A stretch of DNA of 64,000 bases. Origin: an uncultured Corynebacterium sp. (GTDB taxonomy: Bacteria; Actinomycetota; Actinomycetes; Mycobacteriales; Mycobacteriaceae). Below the pieces are notes generated by a model. That model was not told the DNA's origin. It made no database searches and worked only from the letters and a program-made list of their open reading frames with translations. The stretch lies in contig CAMIPB010000013.1 of NCBI GenBank assembly GCA_946223355.1, positions 1 to 64,000 on the forward strand. Direction: 5' to 3'. The position numbers and the translations under genes were made by a program. Shown piece by piece: positions 41,216 through 49,996 of this stretch. Each line of letters opens with the position of its first letter. Within the stretch, counting starts at the first letter, position 1.

Positions 41216-42343
41216 ATGAGCTTATATCCGGCGTATGTTCGTCCGCGGCAGGGGCGTGTGGTCGCTGGCGTGGCGGCTGGTCTTGCAAATCATTTGGGAG
41301 TGGACGTTTTCCACGTCCGCATTGCGTTGCTGTTGTCATCGCTGTTTGCAGGGGTTGGCGTATTTTTTTACGCGGGCGTGTGGATGCTGTCTAAGGTCTC
41401 TGATAGCGAGCCTGCCCCGACAGAGAAGCTGAATGTGCCGCGCAGTGTGTATTACGTGCTGGTGTTGTGCGCGCTGGCTGGTTCGTCTTTCTCGACTGGT
41501 GAGTCGTGGCTGGTGTTTATCCCAGTTTTGATTGTGGCGGTCGGTGCGATTATTGCTTGGCAAGCTTATGACCGTGGGTTTGAAAGCCGCGGCGCGGTGC
41601 TTAACGTAACGCTGGGTGGGATGCTAGTGCTGGCGGGCGTTCTTGTCACTTTGGTGAGCATCAACGCACAGAACGCTGTGATGATGGCGTTTTTGGCTGT
41701 CGGGCTGTCCCTGGCTGGTATTGGCATCCTGGTTGTTCCGTTGGTGCTTAAACTGTGGAGGTCGTTGACGGAAGAAAAAGCGGCGAAGGCGGCGTCAGAA
41801 GAACGGGCAGAGATTGCGTCTCGCCTCCACGACTCGGTGTTACAGACTCTTGCTCTGATTCAGAAGAAGGCAGCGGACCCGGACGAGGTGGTTCGCCTGG
41901 CGCGCGGGCAGGAGCGCGAGTTGCGCGGCTGGTTGTTTGAGCCGGAGGAAAAAACGAAGCAGACGGTGTTCACGGCCGTCGAGAGGGCAGCGGGAGAAGT
42001 GGAAGACCTCTTTGGTATGCGTATAGCGCCGGTAACGGTGGGGGAGGACGTGCCGCTCACGGAGTCCTCCCAGGCAGCGGTATTGGCGGCGCGTGAGGCG
42101 ATGGTCAATGCGGCCAAACATGCCGAGGTTAGTACCGTAGACGTCTACGCGGAGATTCTCGCCGGCGAGCTGTCCGTCTTTGTCCGCGACCGCGGGGTCG
42201 GTTTTGACCCGGAGCAAACAGCGGATGACCGGCATGGAATTAAGGATTCAATCGTGGCGCGCATGGAGCGTGCCGGCGGGTCTTCCTCGATCAAATCCGC
42301 GTCGGGGGAAGGAACCGAAGTGTGTGTCTCTTTGACCCTGTAG
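41216..42343 (+). CDS. esrS: PspC-fused sensor histidine kinase (EsrS-like)
   Basis: A 375-aa membrane kinase. An N-terminal PspC domain (~5-60) is followed by helices at ~75-160, a HisKA_3 dimerisation domain with phospho-acceptor His ~205 in RLHDSVLQTLALIQKK, and a GHKL ATPase domain (~280-375) with N-box AAREAMVNAAKHAE and G-box DRGVGFDP. This NarL-type kinase architecture matches EsrS/LiaS-like envelope stress sensors. It lies 10 bp before its regulator gene and faces esrI across the CCCTGA repeats. Confidence 0.88.
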   Translation: MSLYPAYVRPRQGRVVAGVAAGLANHLGVDVFHVRIALLLSSLFAGVGVFFYAGVWMLSKVSDSEPAPTEKLNVPRSVYYVLVLCALAGSSFSTGESWLVFIPVLIVAVGAIIAWQAYDRGFESRGAVLNVTLGGMLVLAGVLVTLVSINAQNAVMMAFLAVGLSLAGIGILVVPLVLKLWRSLTEEKAAKAASEERAEIASRLHDSVLQTLALIQKKAADPDEVVRLARGQERELRGWLFEPEEKTKQTVFTAVERAAGEVEDLFGMRIAPVTVGEDVPLTESSQAAVLAAREAMVNAAKHAEVSTVDVYAEILAGELSVFVRDRGVGFDPEQTADDRHGIKDSIVARMERAGGSSSIKSASGEGTEVCVSLTL

Positions 42344-42353
42344 CCTTATCATC

Positions 42354-42977
42354 ATGGTGACAGTCTTTTTGGTAGATGACCACTCGGTTTTCCGCTCGGG
42401 CGTGAAAGCTGAGTTAGCGGACTCGGACAAAGTTGAAGTGATCGGTGACGCGGGTACGGTCGCCGATGCTGTCAGAGAGATTAAGCAGCTACGTCCGGAC
42501 GTCGTGCTTCTCGACGTCCACATGCCCGACGGTGGTGGTGTCGCCGTGTTGGAGCAGGCGGGTGGGGCGTCGAAGTTCCTGGCTCTGTCGGTCTCGGATG
42601 CGGCGGAGGATGTCATCTCGGTTATTCGTGGTGGTGCGCGCGGGTATGTCACTAAGAACATTTCAGGGGGCGAGTTAGCAGAAGCAATCGTGCGGGTCCA
42701 CGGCGGTGATGCGTATTTTTCTCCTCGCTTGGCAGGCTTTGTCCTAGATGCGTTCGCGGGCGGTAGGGTTGAAGACCCGGCTGTGGATGCATTGACGCGC
42801 CGGGAGTTGGAGGTACTGCGTCTTTTAGCTCGGGGTTATACCTATCGTGAGATTGGGCAAGAGCTGTTCATTTCTATCAAGACTGTCGAGACTCATGCTT
42901 CGAACATACTGCGCAAAACGCAGCAGTCTAACCGGAACCAATTGACACGCTGGGCGGTTTTGCGCGACCTGGGTTAG
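42354..42977 (+). CDS. esrR: NarL/LuxR-family response regulator (EsrR-like)
   Basis: A 207-aa regulator. The receiver domain (~1-120) has D8, D9 and phospho-acceptor D54 in VVLLDVHMPDGG; the LuxR-type helix-turn-helix (~143-203) has LTRRELEVLRLLARGYTYREIGQELFISIKTVETHASNIL. It is paired with the preceding kinase. The CCCTGA/TCAGGG repeats upstream of esrS are its likely target. It is followed 16 bp later by imuA'. Confidence 0.9.
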   Translation: MVTVFLVDDHSVFRSGVKAELADSDKVEVIGDAGTVADAVREIKQLRPDVVLLDVHMPDGGGVAVLEQAGGASKFLALSVSDAAEDVISVIRGGARGYVTKNISGGELAEAIVRVHGGDAYFSPRLAGFVLDAFAGGRVEDPAVDALTRRELEVLRLLARGYTYREIGQELFISIKTVETHASNILRKTQQSNRNQLTRWAVLRDLG

Positions 42978-42993
42978 GTGTATTATTGCACCC

Positions 42994-43599
42994 ATGATTC
43001 AAACGGGTGTTCGTAAAGAGGTTGCGGCTTTGCGTGCTCGCATGCCCGCGGACATTCGCCCCGCACCGGAAACGCTAGACCTAGCAGGAATTTCACTCGC
43101 CCGTAGACAAGTAACACGCTGCAACGAATGCCCCGGCTTGGTGGTGGAGTTGATTGCCCAGGCCACGAGTCAAGGAAAGCATGTAGGCGTGGTGGGCTGG
43201 CCGGAGCTACTGCTAGCGCAGGTGGCGGAGGAGGGGCGCTTAGATAAGGTGATAGTTGTCCCGGAACCTGGGGCAGAGGCCCTGGCGGTTACTGGCGTTT
43301 TGGTGGAAGGGCTGGACTTAGTGGTCCACCACAGTGCACCCGTGCAGCTGACCCCCACTGCGGCGCGCCCTTTGCTCGCACGAGTGCGCGCCGGGCGAGC
43401 AGCGCTTGTGACAGTGGGGCTGGAAGTGCCCGGGACGCTGACTTTGATTGAGGGGCACGCAGCCACTTACCGGGGAATTGGCGCGGGCACTGGCCGGATA
43501 ACGGGCGTGGATATCAACGTGCGTATAGAGGCTAAAGGGCGCAGGCCGCAACAGAAGACGGTCACTTTGGGCCGCCACCGCAGGCTGGAGGCGGTATGA
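42994..43599 (+). CDS. imuA': ImuA'-like mutasome accessory protein
   Basis: A 201-aa RecA-like protein without a canonical P-loop, directly upstream of and overlapping (4 bp) imuB. In mycobacteria ImuA', ImuB and DnaE2 form the damage-inducible mutagenic translesion machinery, and imuA' follows guaA as it nearly does here. Identification relies on this context plus the ImuA-like segment VGVVGWPELLLAQVAEEGRLDKVIVVPEPG (~65-95). TATTAT (42981-42986) ends 7 bases before ATG 42994, suggesting a leaderless mRNA. The usual dnaE2 partner is 6.4 kb downstream. Confidence 0.8.
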   Translation: MIQTGVRKEVAALRARMPADIRPAPETLDLAGISLARRQVTRCNECPGLVVELIAQATSQGKHVGVVGWPELLLAQVAEEGRLDKVIVVPEPGAEALAVTGVLVEGLDLVVHHSAPVQLTPTAARPLLARVRAGRAALVTVGLEVPGTLTLIEGHAATYRGIGAGTGRITGVDINVRIEAKGRRPQQKTVTLGRHRRLEAV

Positions 43600-45029
43600 G
43601 TAGAGTGGCGGCGCTGTGGTTTCCGGACTGGCCGGTGCAGGCCGCGGCGTTGGATGATGACTCCCTGCGCCCACCGGTGGCAGTCGCCAGGCATCATCGG
43701 ATATTTTCCGGGCCCTGCCGCGGCATGAAGGTGCGACAGGCACAAACGGTATACCCTGAGCTGACTGTCGTGGAGTACTCAGAAGATAGAGACGGCGCGA
43801 TGTTCGCAGGAATCGCGGCGTCTTTGGACGAGGTTGCGGCGTCAGTGGAGGTGCTGCGCCCCGGGCTCGCGCTTGTCGACGTCGCCGCAGCCGGGCGCTT
43901 TCACGGCAGTGAAGACAAAGCAATAGAAATGTTGCTGGACGCAGCTGCGCGCGCAGGCGTGGACATGAGCATTGGCGTGGCGGATGAAATCGAGACCGCG
44001 CGCATTGCCGCTAGATACCAGAAGGTCGTAGCCCCCGGCGGTTCGCGGGAATTTCTAGCTCCGCTACCGGTCGAGCTGTGCGATGATCCGCAGATAGCGC
44101 AGCAATTTAATCGGCTGGGGCTGCGCACACTGGGTGAGGTCGCACGGCTGCCGCTGCGGCAAGTTACTACTCGCTTCGGCCCGGCGGGGCGACGTTGCCA
44201 TGATATCGCTGTCGCCGCACCAGATCGCCTAGTGGCTCCGCAACTGCCGACAACGAAACTCGCGGTAAGCATGGTCCTAGAAGAACCGATAACCAGAGTG
44301 GATACGGCGGCATTCGCAGCCCGCAAGCTTGCCTCTCAGCTGCATGGCTTGCTCGCACGGGCAGGCGTGTGTTGTGCACGGCTAAAAATCATTGCGGACT
44401 TTACGGACGGCACCCGGGCAGAGCGAACGTGGCGCACGCGTGAAGCATTGACCGAAGATGGAACAGCCAACCGGGTGCGCTGGCAGCTAGACGGCTGGGT
44501 AGGGACCTCGGAAGGTATTAGTGAACTGATCCTGGATCCGCTAGAAACCATGCCGCCCGGGACCTGGGGCGAGGACGATACCGCGCAGCGAGTCATAGCT
44601 CGCGTTCAGTCCACACTGGGAGTAGACGCAGTACTTAGTCCGTATGACGCAGGCGGGCGTGGAGTGGCAGAGCGGGTAGAGTTTGTGCCTTTCGGGGAAG
44701 AACCTGCACCCATCGTGCAGGGAACGTGGCCTGGACGTATCCCCGCTCCTTTGCCGGGGCGAGCAGGAGGCCGCGTAGTACAACTATTGGATGCGCAGGA
44801 GCGCCCAGTGATTGTCACTGCGGAGGCATTATTGTCTGGAATACCGCACAGGGTGGGGCGCCACCGGATTACCGCCTGGGCTGGTCCGTGGCCTGTGGAT
44901 ACTAATTGGTGGACGGATACACCGCAAAGGCTGGCACGGCTACAAGTGGTTGCAGGTAGTCATGCGTGGTTATTGTCTTGGTCAGGCGGACAGTGGAAGA
45001 TAGAAGCTAGTTATTGCGAATGTCAATGA
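43596..45029 (+). CDS. imuB: Y-family polymerase-like mutasome protein ImuB
   Basis: A 477-aa protein of the DinB/UmuC superfamily. The N-terminus MSRVAALWFPDWPVQAAAL has the fold of a Y-family palm, but the Asp and the Ser-Ile-Asp-Glu motifs needed for catalysis are absent (the second reads RPGLALVDVAAAG), as in other ImuB proteins, which are inactive hubs that bind the beta clamp, ImuA' and DnaE2. Helix-hairpin-helix region at ~150-185 (FNRLGLRTLGEVARLPLRQVTTRFG). It overlaps imuA' by 4 bp and the convergent lipoprotein gene by 23 bp. Confidence 0.9.
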   Translation: MSRVAALWFPDWPVQAAALDDDSLRPPVAVARHHRIFSGPCRGMKVRQAQTVYPELTVVEYSEDRDGAMFAGIAASLDEVAASVEVLRPGLALVDVAAAGRFHGSEDKAIEMLLDAAARAGVDMSIGVADEIETARIAARYQKVVAPGGSREFLAPLPVELCDDPQIAQQFNRLGLRTLGEVARLPLRQVTTRFGPAGRRCHDIAVAAPDRLVAPQLPTTKLAVSMVLEEPITRVDTAAFAARKLASQLHGLLARAGVCCARLKIIADFTDGTRAERTWRTREALTEDGTANRVRWQLDGWVGTSEGISELILDPLETMPPGTWGEDDTAQRVIARVQSTLGVDAVLSPYDAGGRGVAERVEFVPFGEEPAPIVQGTWPGRIPAPLPGRAGGRVVQLLDAQERPVIVTAEALLSGIPHRVGRHRITAWAGPWPVDTNWWTDTPQRLARLQVVAGSHAWLLSWSGGQWKIEASYCECQ

Positions 45030-45564
45030 CCATACGTGTTGGGCCGCGCAGGACCTCTACAGAATAAGGAAGCTCGCGCTTTAAACCAATGACAAACTGG
45101 GAGCGTCCCTCAAAGGTACCTGAGCTGATTACCTCAGTGATGGCTCCACCGGCGCCCTCGACGGTGCCGATATTTGGATCTTCTTTGCCCATCTCAAATG
45201 GGTAAGCGGTGCCGTCGATGTTGACTTCGAGAGCTGTCTTGCCGTCGTACTTAATAGGGTTGCCAGATCCTTGCTGTGCAGGCTTTGGAGTGTAGTCAAT
45301 GTGCCAACCCGGGTCGCCGGAGCCCTCAAGCTCAAACACGACGCGTTCGAAAGTGTCATGCTGACCAATGCGAACGTCTTTGACCATGAGCTGCGCAGGG
45401 GCCTCTGGGCGCAGGGTCTTCATCTTTTTGTCGGCGTCGCCAAGCGGGGTGATGCCGGCACTCGCAGAAGCCTGGACGAGGGAAGCATCCTGTTTTTCGC
45501 TGCAGGAGGTTAGCAGCGCAGCGGTGGCTGTGGCTGCGAGGATGCTGGCAACGATTTTATTCAT
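45007..45564 (-). CDS. Lipoprotein with AMIN-like domain
   Basis: A 185-aa lipoprotein. The signal sequence MNKIVASILAATATAALLTSC ends in lipobox LLTSC (Cys21). The domain at ~55-185 (RIGQHDTFERVVFELEG ... LRGPTRMVIDIRNN) resembles AMIN-like domains that bind envelope glycans. ATG 45564 follows GAGGTG; the longer frame to 45816 is upstream noise. Convergent with imuB. The precise function is unknown; cell-wall association is inferred from the lipobox and domain. Confidence 0.85.
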   Translation of the reverse strand: MNKIVASILAATATAALLTSCSEKQDASLVQASASAGITPLGDADKKMKTLRPEAPAQLMVKDVRIGQHDTFERVVFELEGSGDPGWHIDYTPKPAQQGSGNPIKYDGKTALEVNIDGTAYPFEMGKEDPNIGTVEGAGGAITEVISSGTFEGRSQFVIGLKRELPYSVEVLRGPTRMVIDIRNN

Positions 45565-45645
45565 ACACCTCACGCTATTGCCTAAAGTTACGAAAGTGAA
45601 ATTAAAAGACAGGGTTTTATGAAATCGTTGTCTAAAGTGGGTGCC

Positions 45646-46470
45646 ATGACACGCTGTTCGGATGTTCAAGTAGAGCCTTTGCCGGGGACGGCAAAGCAAG
45701 GCTCGGTGTATGTGGTTTTCGAGTGGCCGTATGGTTGGTCGAGGGATGTGCTTGATGGAGAGACGTTTGGTAAGGAGCTCACCGCACAGCTCAAGCAGCA
45801 TTTGGGAAGCGCACATCTACAGCTCATCAAGCACCCGGTACACCGCAAGCCGGATTTACACCATTGCTACCTGGTTTTTGCGGAGGAGGGCATAACCGAG
45901 CTGGTGTTGCTTAAAGGGCCGGAGGATATCTGCAACCTTGATTTGACCGGCCCCGGGAAAAACGGCGGTGGGCCTATCGACGGCCCGTTGGTCCTTGTCT
46001 GTACGCACGGCAAGCGTGATGTGTGTTGCGCGATCAAGGGGCGTCCTCTGGCGGTGGGGCTCGATGAGCGCTTCCCAGGTGGGGTGGTGTGGGAGACCTC
46101 GCACACGAAGGGCCACCGCTTTGCACCGTCGGTACTGCTGATGCCGTGGGGATACAGTTTCGGGCGGCTTAATATCGAGGCGGCATCGAACATGGTGGAG
46201 ACGGCGAAGCGTGGAGAGTTTTTCATCCCTGCTAACCGCGGTAGAGGCCTGCTTGCACCACCGGATCAGGTCCGCGAGCTTCATGTCGCGGAACGACTCA
46301 TCGTTGAAGGCGAGACCGTGCGTTATGGCGACCTGACGGTTGCAGACGGCGTCGTTAAGCATAAAGACGGTAGAAATTGGAAAGTCGACCTCAAAGAAGT
46401 TGAGGTCGACGGGGTGGTGTCTTCTTGTGGGACGGATCCGAAACCCGGAACCGCTTTTATCGTCGCATAA
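45646..46470 (+). CDS. Sucrase/ferredoxin-like (thioredoxin-fold Fe-S) protein
   Basis: A 274-aa protein of the sucrase/ferredoxin-like family (PF06999 type). CTHGKRDVCCAIKGRPLA (~120-137) with clustered Cys and ETSHTKGHRFAPSVLLMPWGYSFGRL (~150-175) are the family hallmarks; members adopt a thioredoxin-like [2Fe-2S] fold, and their physiological role is not settled. ATG 45646 is preferred because TAAAGT (45633-45638) ends 7 bases before it; ATG 45619 would add nine residues. The 3' end overlaps metI by 14 bp. Confidence 0.82.
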   Translation: MTRCSDVQVEPLPGTAKQGSVYVVFEWPYGWSRDVLDGETFGKELTAQLKQHLGSAHLQLIKHPVHRKPDLHHCYLVFAEEGITELVLLKGPEDICNLDLTGPGKNGGGPIDGPLVLVCTHGKRDVCCAIKGRPLAVGLDERFPGGVVWETSHTKGHRFAPSVLLMPWGYSFGRLNIEAASNMVETAKRGEFFIPANRGRGLLAPPDQVRELHVAERLIVEGETVRYGDLTVADGVVKHKDGRNWKVDLKEVEVDGVVSSCGTDPKPGTAFIVA

Positions 46471-47107
46471 TCTTCGCAGATAGCCAGTTGCCGAAGAACT
46501 GCGCTACCTGCACCATGACGATGATGACGAGTGTGGCAATGACAGTGACTTGCCAGTCGTAGGCGCGGTAGCCGTAGACGATGGCGAAATCGCCTAGTCC
46601 GCCGCCGCCGACGTAACCAGCCATCGCGGACATATCGACAACGCCGATAAACAGGAAAGTGTAGCCGAGAATAAGCGGGCCGAGTGCCTCAGGAATGATC
46701 ACAGACGTGATGATCTTCCATGGTCCGGCACCCATCGCCCGGGCAGCTTCGATAACGCCAGGATCAATGGAGACCAGGTTTTGCTCGACGATACGGGCGA
46801 CGGCGAAGGTTGCCGCAATGATCATAACGAAGGTTGCGGGGCCACGACCGATCGATGAACCCATCGCGGCGACTGTCAGTGGCTGGACAAAAGCGAGCAA
46901 AATAATAAACGGGATCGGGCGGACGAAGTTAACGAGTACGTTGAGAATCGTGTAGACGAACTTGTTAGCCAGAATTCCAGATGGGCGAGTGGTATACAGC
47001 AAAATACCCAGCAACAAACCGATGACACCGCCGACGGCCATGGTGGTGCCCACCATGATGAGGGTGTCCAGGATCGCTGTAATGAAAGTATCTTCTAGTC
47101 CCTTCAT
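46457..47107 (-). CDS. metI: Methionine ABC transporter permease MetI
   Basis: A 216-aa inner-membrane permease with about five helices. The EAA loop is EAARAMGAGPWKIITSVIIPEALGPL (~120-145). It overlaps metN by 4 bp (ATGA) and completes the importer with two upstream substrate-binding lipoproteins. It imports D/L-methionine by homology. No MetJ exists in actinobacteria; corynebacterial methionine genes are usually under McbR, but no clear TAGAC-type palindrome was seen before the operon. Confidence 0.93.
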   Translation of the reverse strand: MKGLEDTFITAILDTLIMVGTTMAVGGVIGLLLGILLYTTRPSGILANKFVYTILNVLVNFVRPIPFIILLAFVQPLTVAAMGSSIGRGPATFVMIIAATFAVARIVEQNLVSIDPGVIEAARAMGAGPWKIITSVIIPEALGPLILGYTFLFIGVVDMSAMAGYVGGGGLGDFAIVYGYRAYDWQVTVIATLVIIVMVQVAQFFGNWLSAKIMRR

Positions 47108-48135
47108 CGGGTGATCTCCTCAATCTCGGTGGTGGTACGCAACGTGTGGGCAAAGTGGTCAATGGCGGCGTCATCGCCAGTCAGGCGGACGGTGACTTTG
47201 CCGAAGGACTGCTTCTGCAAAGTCGTAATTCCGCCGTGGACAATGCCGATGCTCAGTCCGGCTTCCTTCGCGGCAGCCGCGGCTTCGAAAAAGCCCGAGT
47301 TTTCTGTCAGGTTGATGGTAAACAGGCGGCCGTCGTGGGCAAGCAGGTCATCTGCTTCCACGTGGTCTGGGGTGTTGCGTAGGGAGGTGGCCACGAAAGA
47401 GCTAGCCACGGCGGTCTGCGGGTTGGAGAATACCTCGTAGATACTGCCGTATTCGACGACCTTGCCGTCTTCCATGACAGCGACCTTGTCCGCGATGGAC
47501 CGAACCACTTCCATCTCGTGGGTAATCACCACGATCGTGATACCAAACTCCTTGTTGACTTTGCGGAGCAAGTCCAGCACTTCGTGGGTCGTCTGCGGAT
47601 CAAGCGCGGATGTGGCTTCGTCGGCAAGCAGCAGCGACGGGTTGGCAGCAAGTGCACGGGCGATGCCCACGCGTTGCTTCTGTCCGCCGGACAGCTGCTC
47701 TGGGTAGTTGCCTCCGCGGTCTCCCAGACCCACGAAGTCAAGGAGCTCAGCAACACGTGCTTTGCGCTGTTCCTTGTCTATTCCCGCTAGCTTGAGTGGG
47801 TATTCCACGTTCGCCGCGGCAGTGCGGGAGGAGAACAAATTGAACTGCTGGAATATCATGCCGATCCCCCCGCGCAGTTCCCGCAGCTTACGCTCGGGCA
47901 TGCCCACGATGTTCGTTCCGTCTAACAGAACCTCACCAGAAGTTGGAGTGTCGAGGCCATTGATCATTCGAACCAGCGTGGACTTGCCTGCGCCGGAGTA
48001 GCCAATAACACCGAGGATCTCGCCTGGTTCGACGGTCAGGCTGACGTCGTCGAGGGCTTTGACCTGAGACTTCTTGGTTTCAAACAGTTTGGATACGTTG
48101 CGGAATTCAACGCGGGTTCCAGTAGTTGTGCTCAC
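47104..48135 (-). CDS. metN: Methionine ABC transporter ATP-binding protein MetN
   Basis: A 343-aa ABC ATPase. Walker A GYSGAGKSTLVR (~42-53), signature LSGGQKQRVGIARAL, Walker B LLLADEATSALD, and a C-terminal ACT-like NIL domain (~265-343) that binds methionine and mediates trans-inhibition of transport. GTG 48135 lies 11 bp after metQ1. Part of the metQ2-metQ1-metN-metI operon. Confidence 0.96.
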   Translation of the reverse strand: MSTTTGTRVEFRNVSKLFETKKSQVKALDDVSLTVEPGEILGVIGYSGAGKSTLVRMINGLDTPTSGEVLLDGTNIVGMPERKLRELRGGIGMIFQQFNLFSSRTAAANVEYPLKLAGIDKEQRKARVAELLDFVGLGDRGGNYPEQLSGGQKQRVGIARALAANPSLLLADEATSALDPQTTHEVLDLLRKVNKEFGITIVVITHEMEVVRSIADKVAVMEDGKVVEYGSIYEVFSNPQTAVASSFVATSLRNTPDHVEADDLLAHDGRLFTINLTENSGFFEAAAAAKEAGLSIGIVHGGITTLQKQSFGKVTVRLTGDDAAIDHFAHTLRTTTEIEEITR

Positions 48136-48146
48136 TGTTGTTAGTC

Positions 48147-49001
48147 CTATTTCTTGGCTTCTGCTTCGAGTCGGTCCAGGATGTCTTGCAGCTCTTCCTG
48201 GGGCTTGTCAACAAAGATGGTAGTCCCGCCGGTGGTCTCTTGGACAGCTGCCTTGACTTCGTCGGAGAGGTAGAGCTCCGCGAGCTTTAAGACTTGCTCG
48301 TTTGAGGCGTCTTCTTCGCGCACTGCCCAGACGTTGATATACGGGTCAACCTCGTCGATCTTACCGTCGTCGACAATCGCCGTGGTCGCGTCAATTCCCG
48401 CGCGCTCGAAGAACGAGTTGGTGATGACAGCCGGGGAGCCTTCGCCGTAAGCAGACGGGGTTTGGGCGGCGTCGACAGGCGAGACCTTGACCTTGGAGCC
48501 TGCCTCGTCGATGTCCGCCGGTGTCGGTGTTGTCTTTCCTTCCTCCTTGAGCTCGACCAGCTTATGCGCTGCTAGCAGGTTGATGGCGCGGCCTTGGTTG
48601 GTCGGGTCATTCGGAATAGCTACGGTTTCGCCCTCTATGCCGTCGAGGGAGTCGTGGTCCTTCCAAAACAGTGGCATTGGATAGATCTGCGTCGAGGCAA
48701 CCGGGACCAAGTTCGTGTTGTTTCCGGCATTGTATTCGGCGAGGAATTTGAGGTGCTGGAACTTGTTTGTATCGGTTTGTCCCTCAGCAAGGGCTTGGTT
48801 CGGGGTGCTGTATTCGGCGAACGGCTGCATCTTGATGGTGATGCCTTCCTTCGCGGCCAACTCCTTGAGCACAGCCCACTCTGGCAACGCGGCGTCGGTA
48901 GTTCCAATGACTACCGTGTCATCTTTCGCTGCAGACTCGCCGCACGCGGCTAGGCCTAACGTCAGCGCAACGGCTGCGCAGGCGGTCACGAGCTTTTTCA
49001 C
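48147..49001 (-). CDS. metQ1: Methionine-binding lipoprotein MetQ (copy 1)
   Basis: A 284-aa substrate-binding lipoprotein (NlpA/MetQ family) with lipobox GLAAC (Cys20). TTDAALPEWAVLKELAAKEGI, FQHLKFLAEYNAG and AIPNDPTNQGRA are family signatures. GTG 49001 overlaps the stop of the preceding metQ2 by one base (TAGTG). It is a close tandem paralogue of metQ2, sharing SPVDAAQTPSAYGEGSPAVI-like blocks. Confidence 0.94.
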   Translation of the reverse strand: MKKLVTACAAVALTLGLAACGESAAKDDTVVIGTTDAALPEWAVLKELAAKEGITIKMQPFAEYSTPNQALAEGQTDTNKFQHLKFLAEYNAGNNTNLVPVASTQIYPMPLFWKDHDSLDGIEGETVAIPNDPTNQGRAINLLAAHKLVELKEEGKTTPTPADIDEAGSKVKVSPVDAAQTPSAYGEGSPAVITNSFFERAGIDATTAIVDDGKIDEVDPYINVWAVREEDASNEQVLKLAELYLSDEVKAAVQETTGGTTIFVDKPQEELQDILDRLEAEAKK

Positions 49002-49870
49002 TACTTCTTCTCCTGCTCTGCCTTGACTAGGCGGTCAAGGATGGCTTGGAGATCTTCCGCGGACTTTTCCACTGGTACGGAGGTGCCTGCGGAATCCTCG
49101 GCTACGGCCTGCTGGACTTTATCAGAGTGCCAGAGCTGTGCGAGTTCCTTGATTTCGGCGTTGTCCTTGTCTTCTGCCTTGACGACGAACGCGTTGATGT
49201 ATGGCTCTGCTTCCTTGGATTCTGGGTCGTCTTGGAAAACAGACGTTGCTGGATCAATTCCTGCACGGTCGAGGAAGGAGTTGTTGATAACCGCTGGGGT
49301 TCCTTCGCCGTAAGCGGAGGTGGTCTGTGCGGCGTCGACAGGCGTGATCTTTACCTTGGATTTCTCGGTGTCAATGTCTGCCGGCGTTGGGGTGATAAGG
49401 CCGTCTTCCTTCAAGGTCAGAAGGTCTGCCTGGACGAGTACGTTAATGGCGCGGCCCTGGTTGGATGGGTCGTTTGGAATGGCTACGGACTTTCCCTCAA
49501 TGCCGTCGAGGGAGTCATGGTCTTTCCAGAACAGTGCTAGAGGAACGATTTCGGTGGCCACGATTGGTACGAGGTCGGCGTCATTGCCGGCGTTGAATTC
49601 AGCGAGGAATTTGAGGTGCTGGAAATTGTTGGTGTCCAACTTGTCCTGGCTAAGAGCTTGGTTTGGGGTGGTGTAATCGGAGAAGTTCTGGATTTCTATA
49701 TCAATGCCCTTCTCCTTGGCTGCTTCTTCGAAAGCTGCCCAAGCCTTCTTGGACGCGTCGGTGGTGCCTACGGAAATGGTGGAGGCATCAGAAGAACCAC
49801 CACAGGCAACAAGAGAGGTAGCAGCAATAACGGTAGCTGCGGATGCGGCGATCATTTTGCGAAGAGACAT
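49001..49870 (-). CDS. metQ2: Methionine-binding lipoprotein MetQ (copy 2)
   Basis: A 289-aa MetQ paralogue at the head of the operon. Signal sequence MSLRKMIAASAATVIAATSLVAC with lipobox Cys23; SVGTTDASKKAWAAFEEAAKEKG, FQHLKFLAEFNAG and AIPNDPSNQGRA match copy 1. ATG 49870 is preferred to the longer frame at 49975 because AAAGGA lies upstream and the signal peptide begins here. Tandem metQ genes feeding one metNI pair may broaden ligand range (for example methionine and its sulfoxide), which is inference. Confidence 0.94.
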   Translation of the reverse strand: MSLRKMIAASAATVIAATSLVACGGSSDASTISVGTTDASKKAWAAFEEAAKEKGIDIEIQNFSDYTTPNQALSQDKLDTNNFQHLKFLAEFNAGNDADLVPIVATEIVPLALFWKDHDSLDGIEGKSVAIPNDPSNQGRAINVLVQADLLTLKEDGLITPTPADIDTEKSKVKITPVDAAQTTSAYGEGTPAVINNSFLDRAGIDPATSVFQDDPESKEAEPYINAFVVKAEDKDNAEIKELAQLWHSDKVQQAVAEDSAGTSVPVEKSAEDLQAILDRLVKAEQEKK

Positions 49871-49959
49871 AACGTTAGTTTTCCTTTCATGAACAACTTG
49901 GTTCCTAGAACTTAGCAATGATTGAACCGCTTTGTCTATTTGGGGTGAATAAAAACCGT

Positions 49960-49988
49960 TTGATCTATCGAACACACGTGCCTAAAAT
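49960..49988 (+). promoter_or_regulatory. Candidate dnaE2 promoter with LexA-like half-site
   Basis: TTGATC (49960-49965), a 17-bp spacer and TAAAAT (49983-49988) form a promoter whose -10 ends 8 bases before ATG 49997. The spacer carries TCGAACACACGTGCC, whose left half is a perfect LexA arm (consensus TCGAACANNTGTTCGA) and whose right half is degenerate. Confidence 0.5.
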
Positions 49989-49996
49989 GTGGAATC

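Noticed and set aside
42898..42913. TCGAACATACTGCGCA in esrR as a LexA box for imuA'
   Set aside because: Only the left arm matches, it lies within the conserved helix-turn-helix coding sequence and almost 100 bp from the imuA' start.
45007..45816. Longer 269-aa reading of the AMIN-like lipoprotein
   Set aside because: The upstream part overlaps the sucrase/ferredoxin-like gene, has no conserved features, and would bury the lipoprotein signal sequence inside the protein.
49871..49996. SAM riboswitch or McbR palindrome before the met operon
   Set aside because: No SAM-riboswitch-like helices or TAGAC...GTCTA palindrome could be found by eye in the 126-bp gap.
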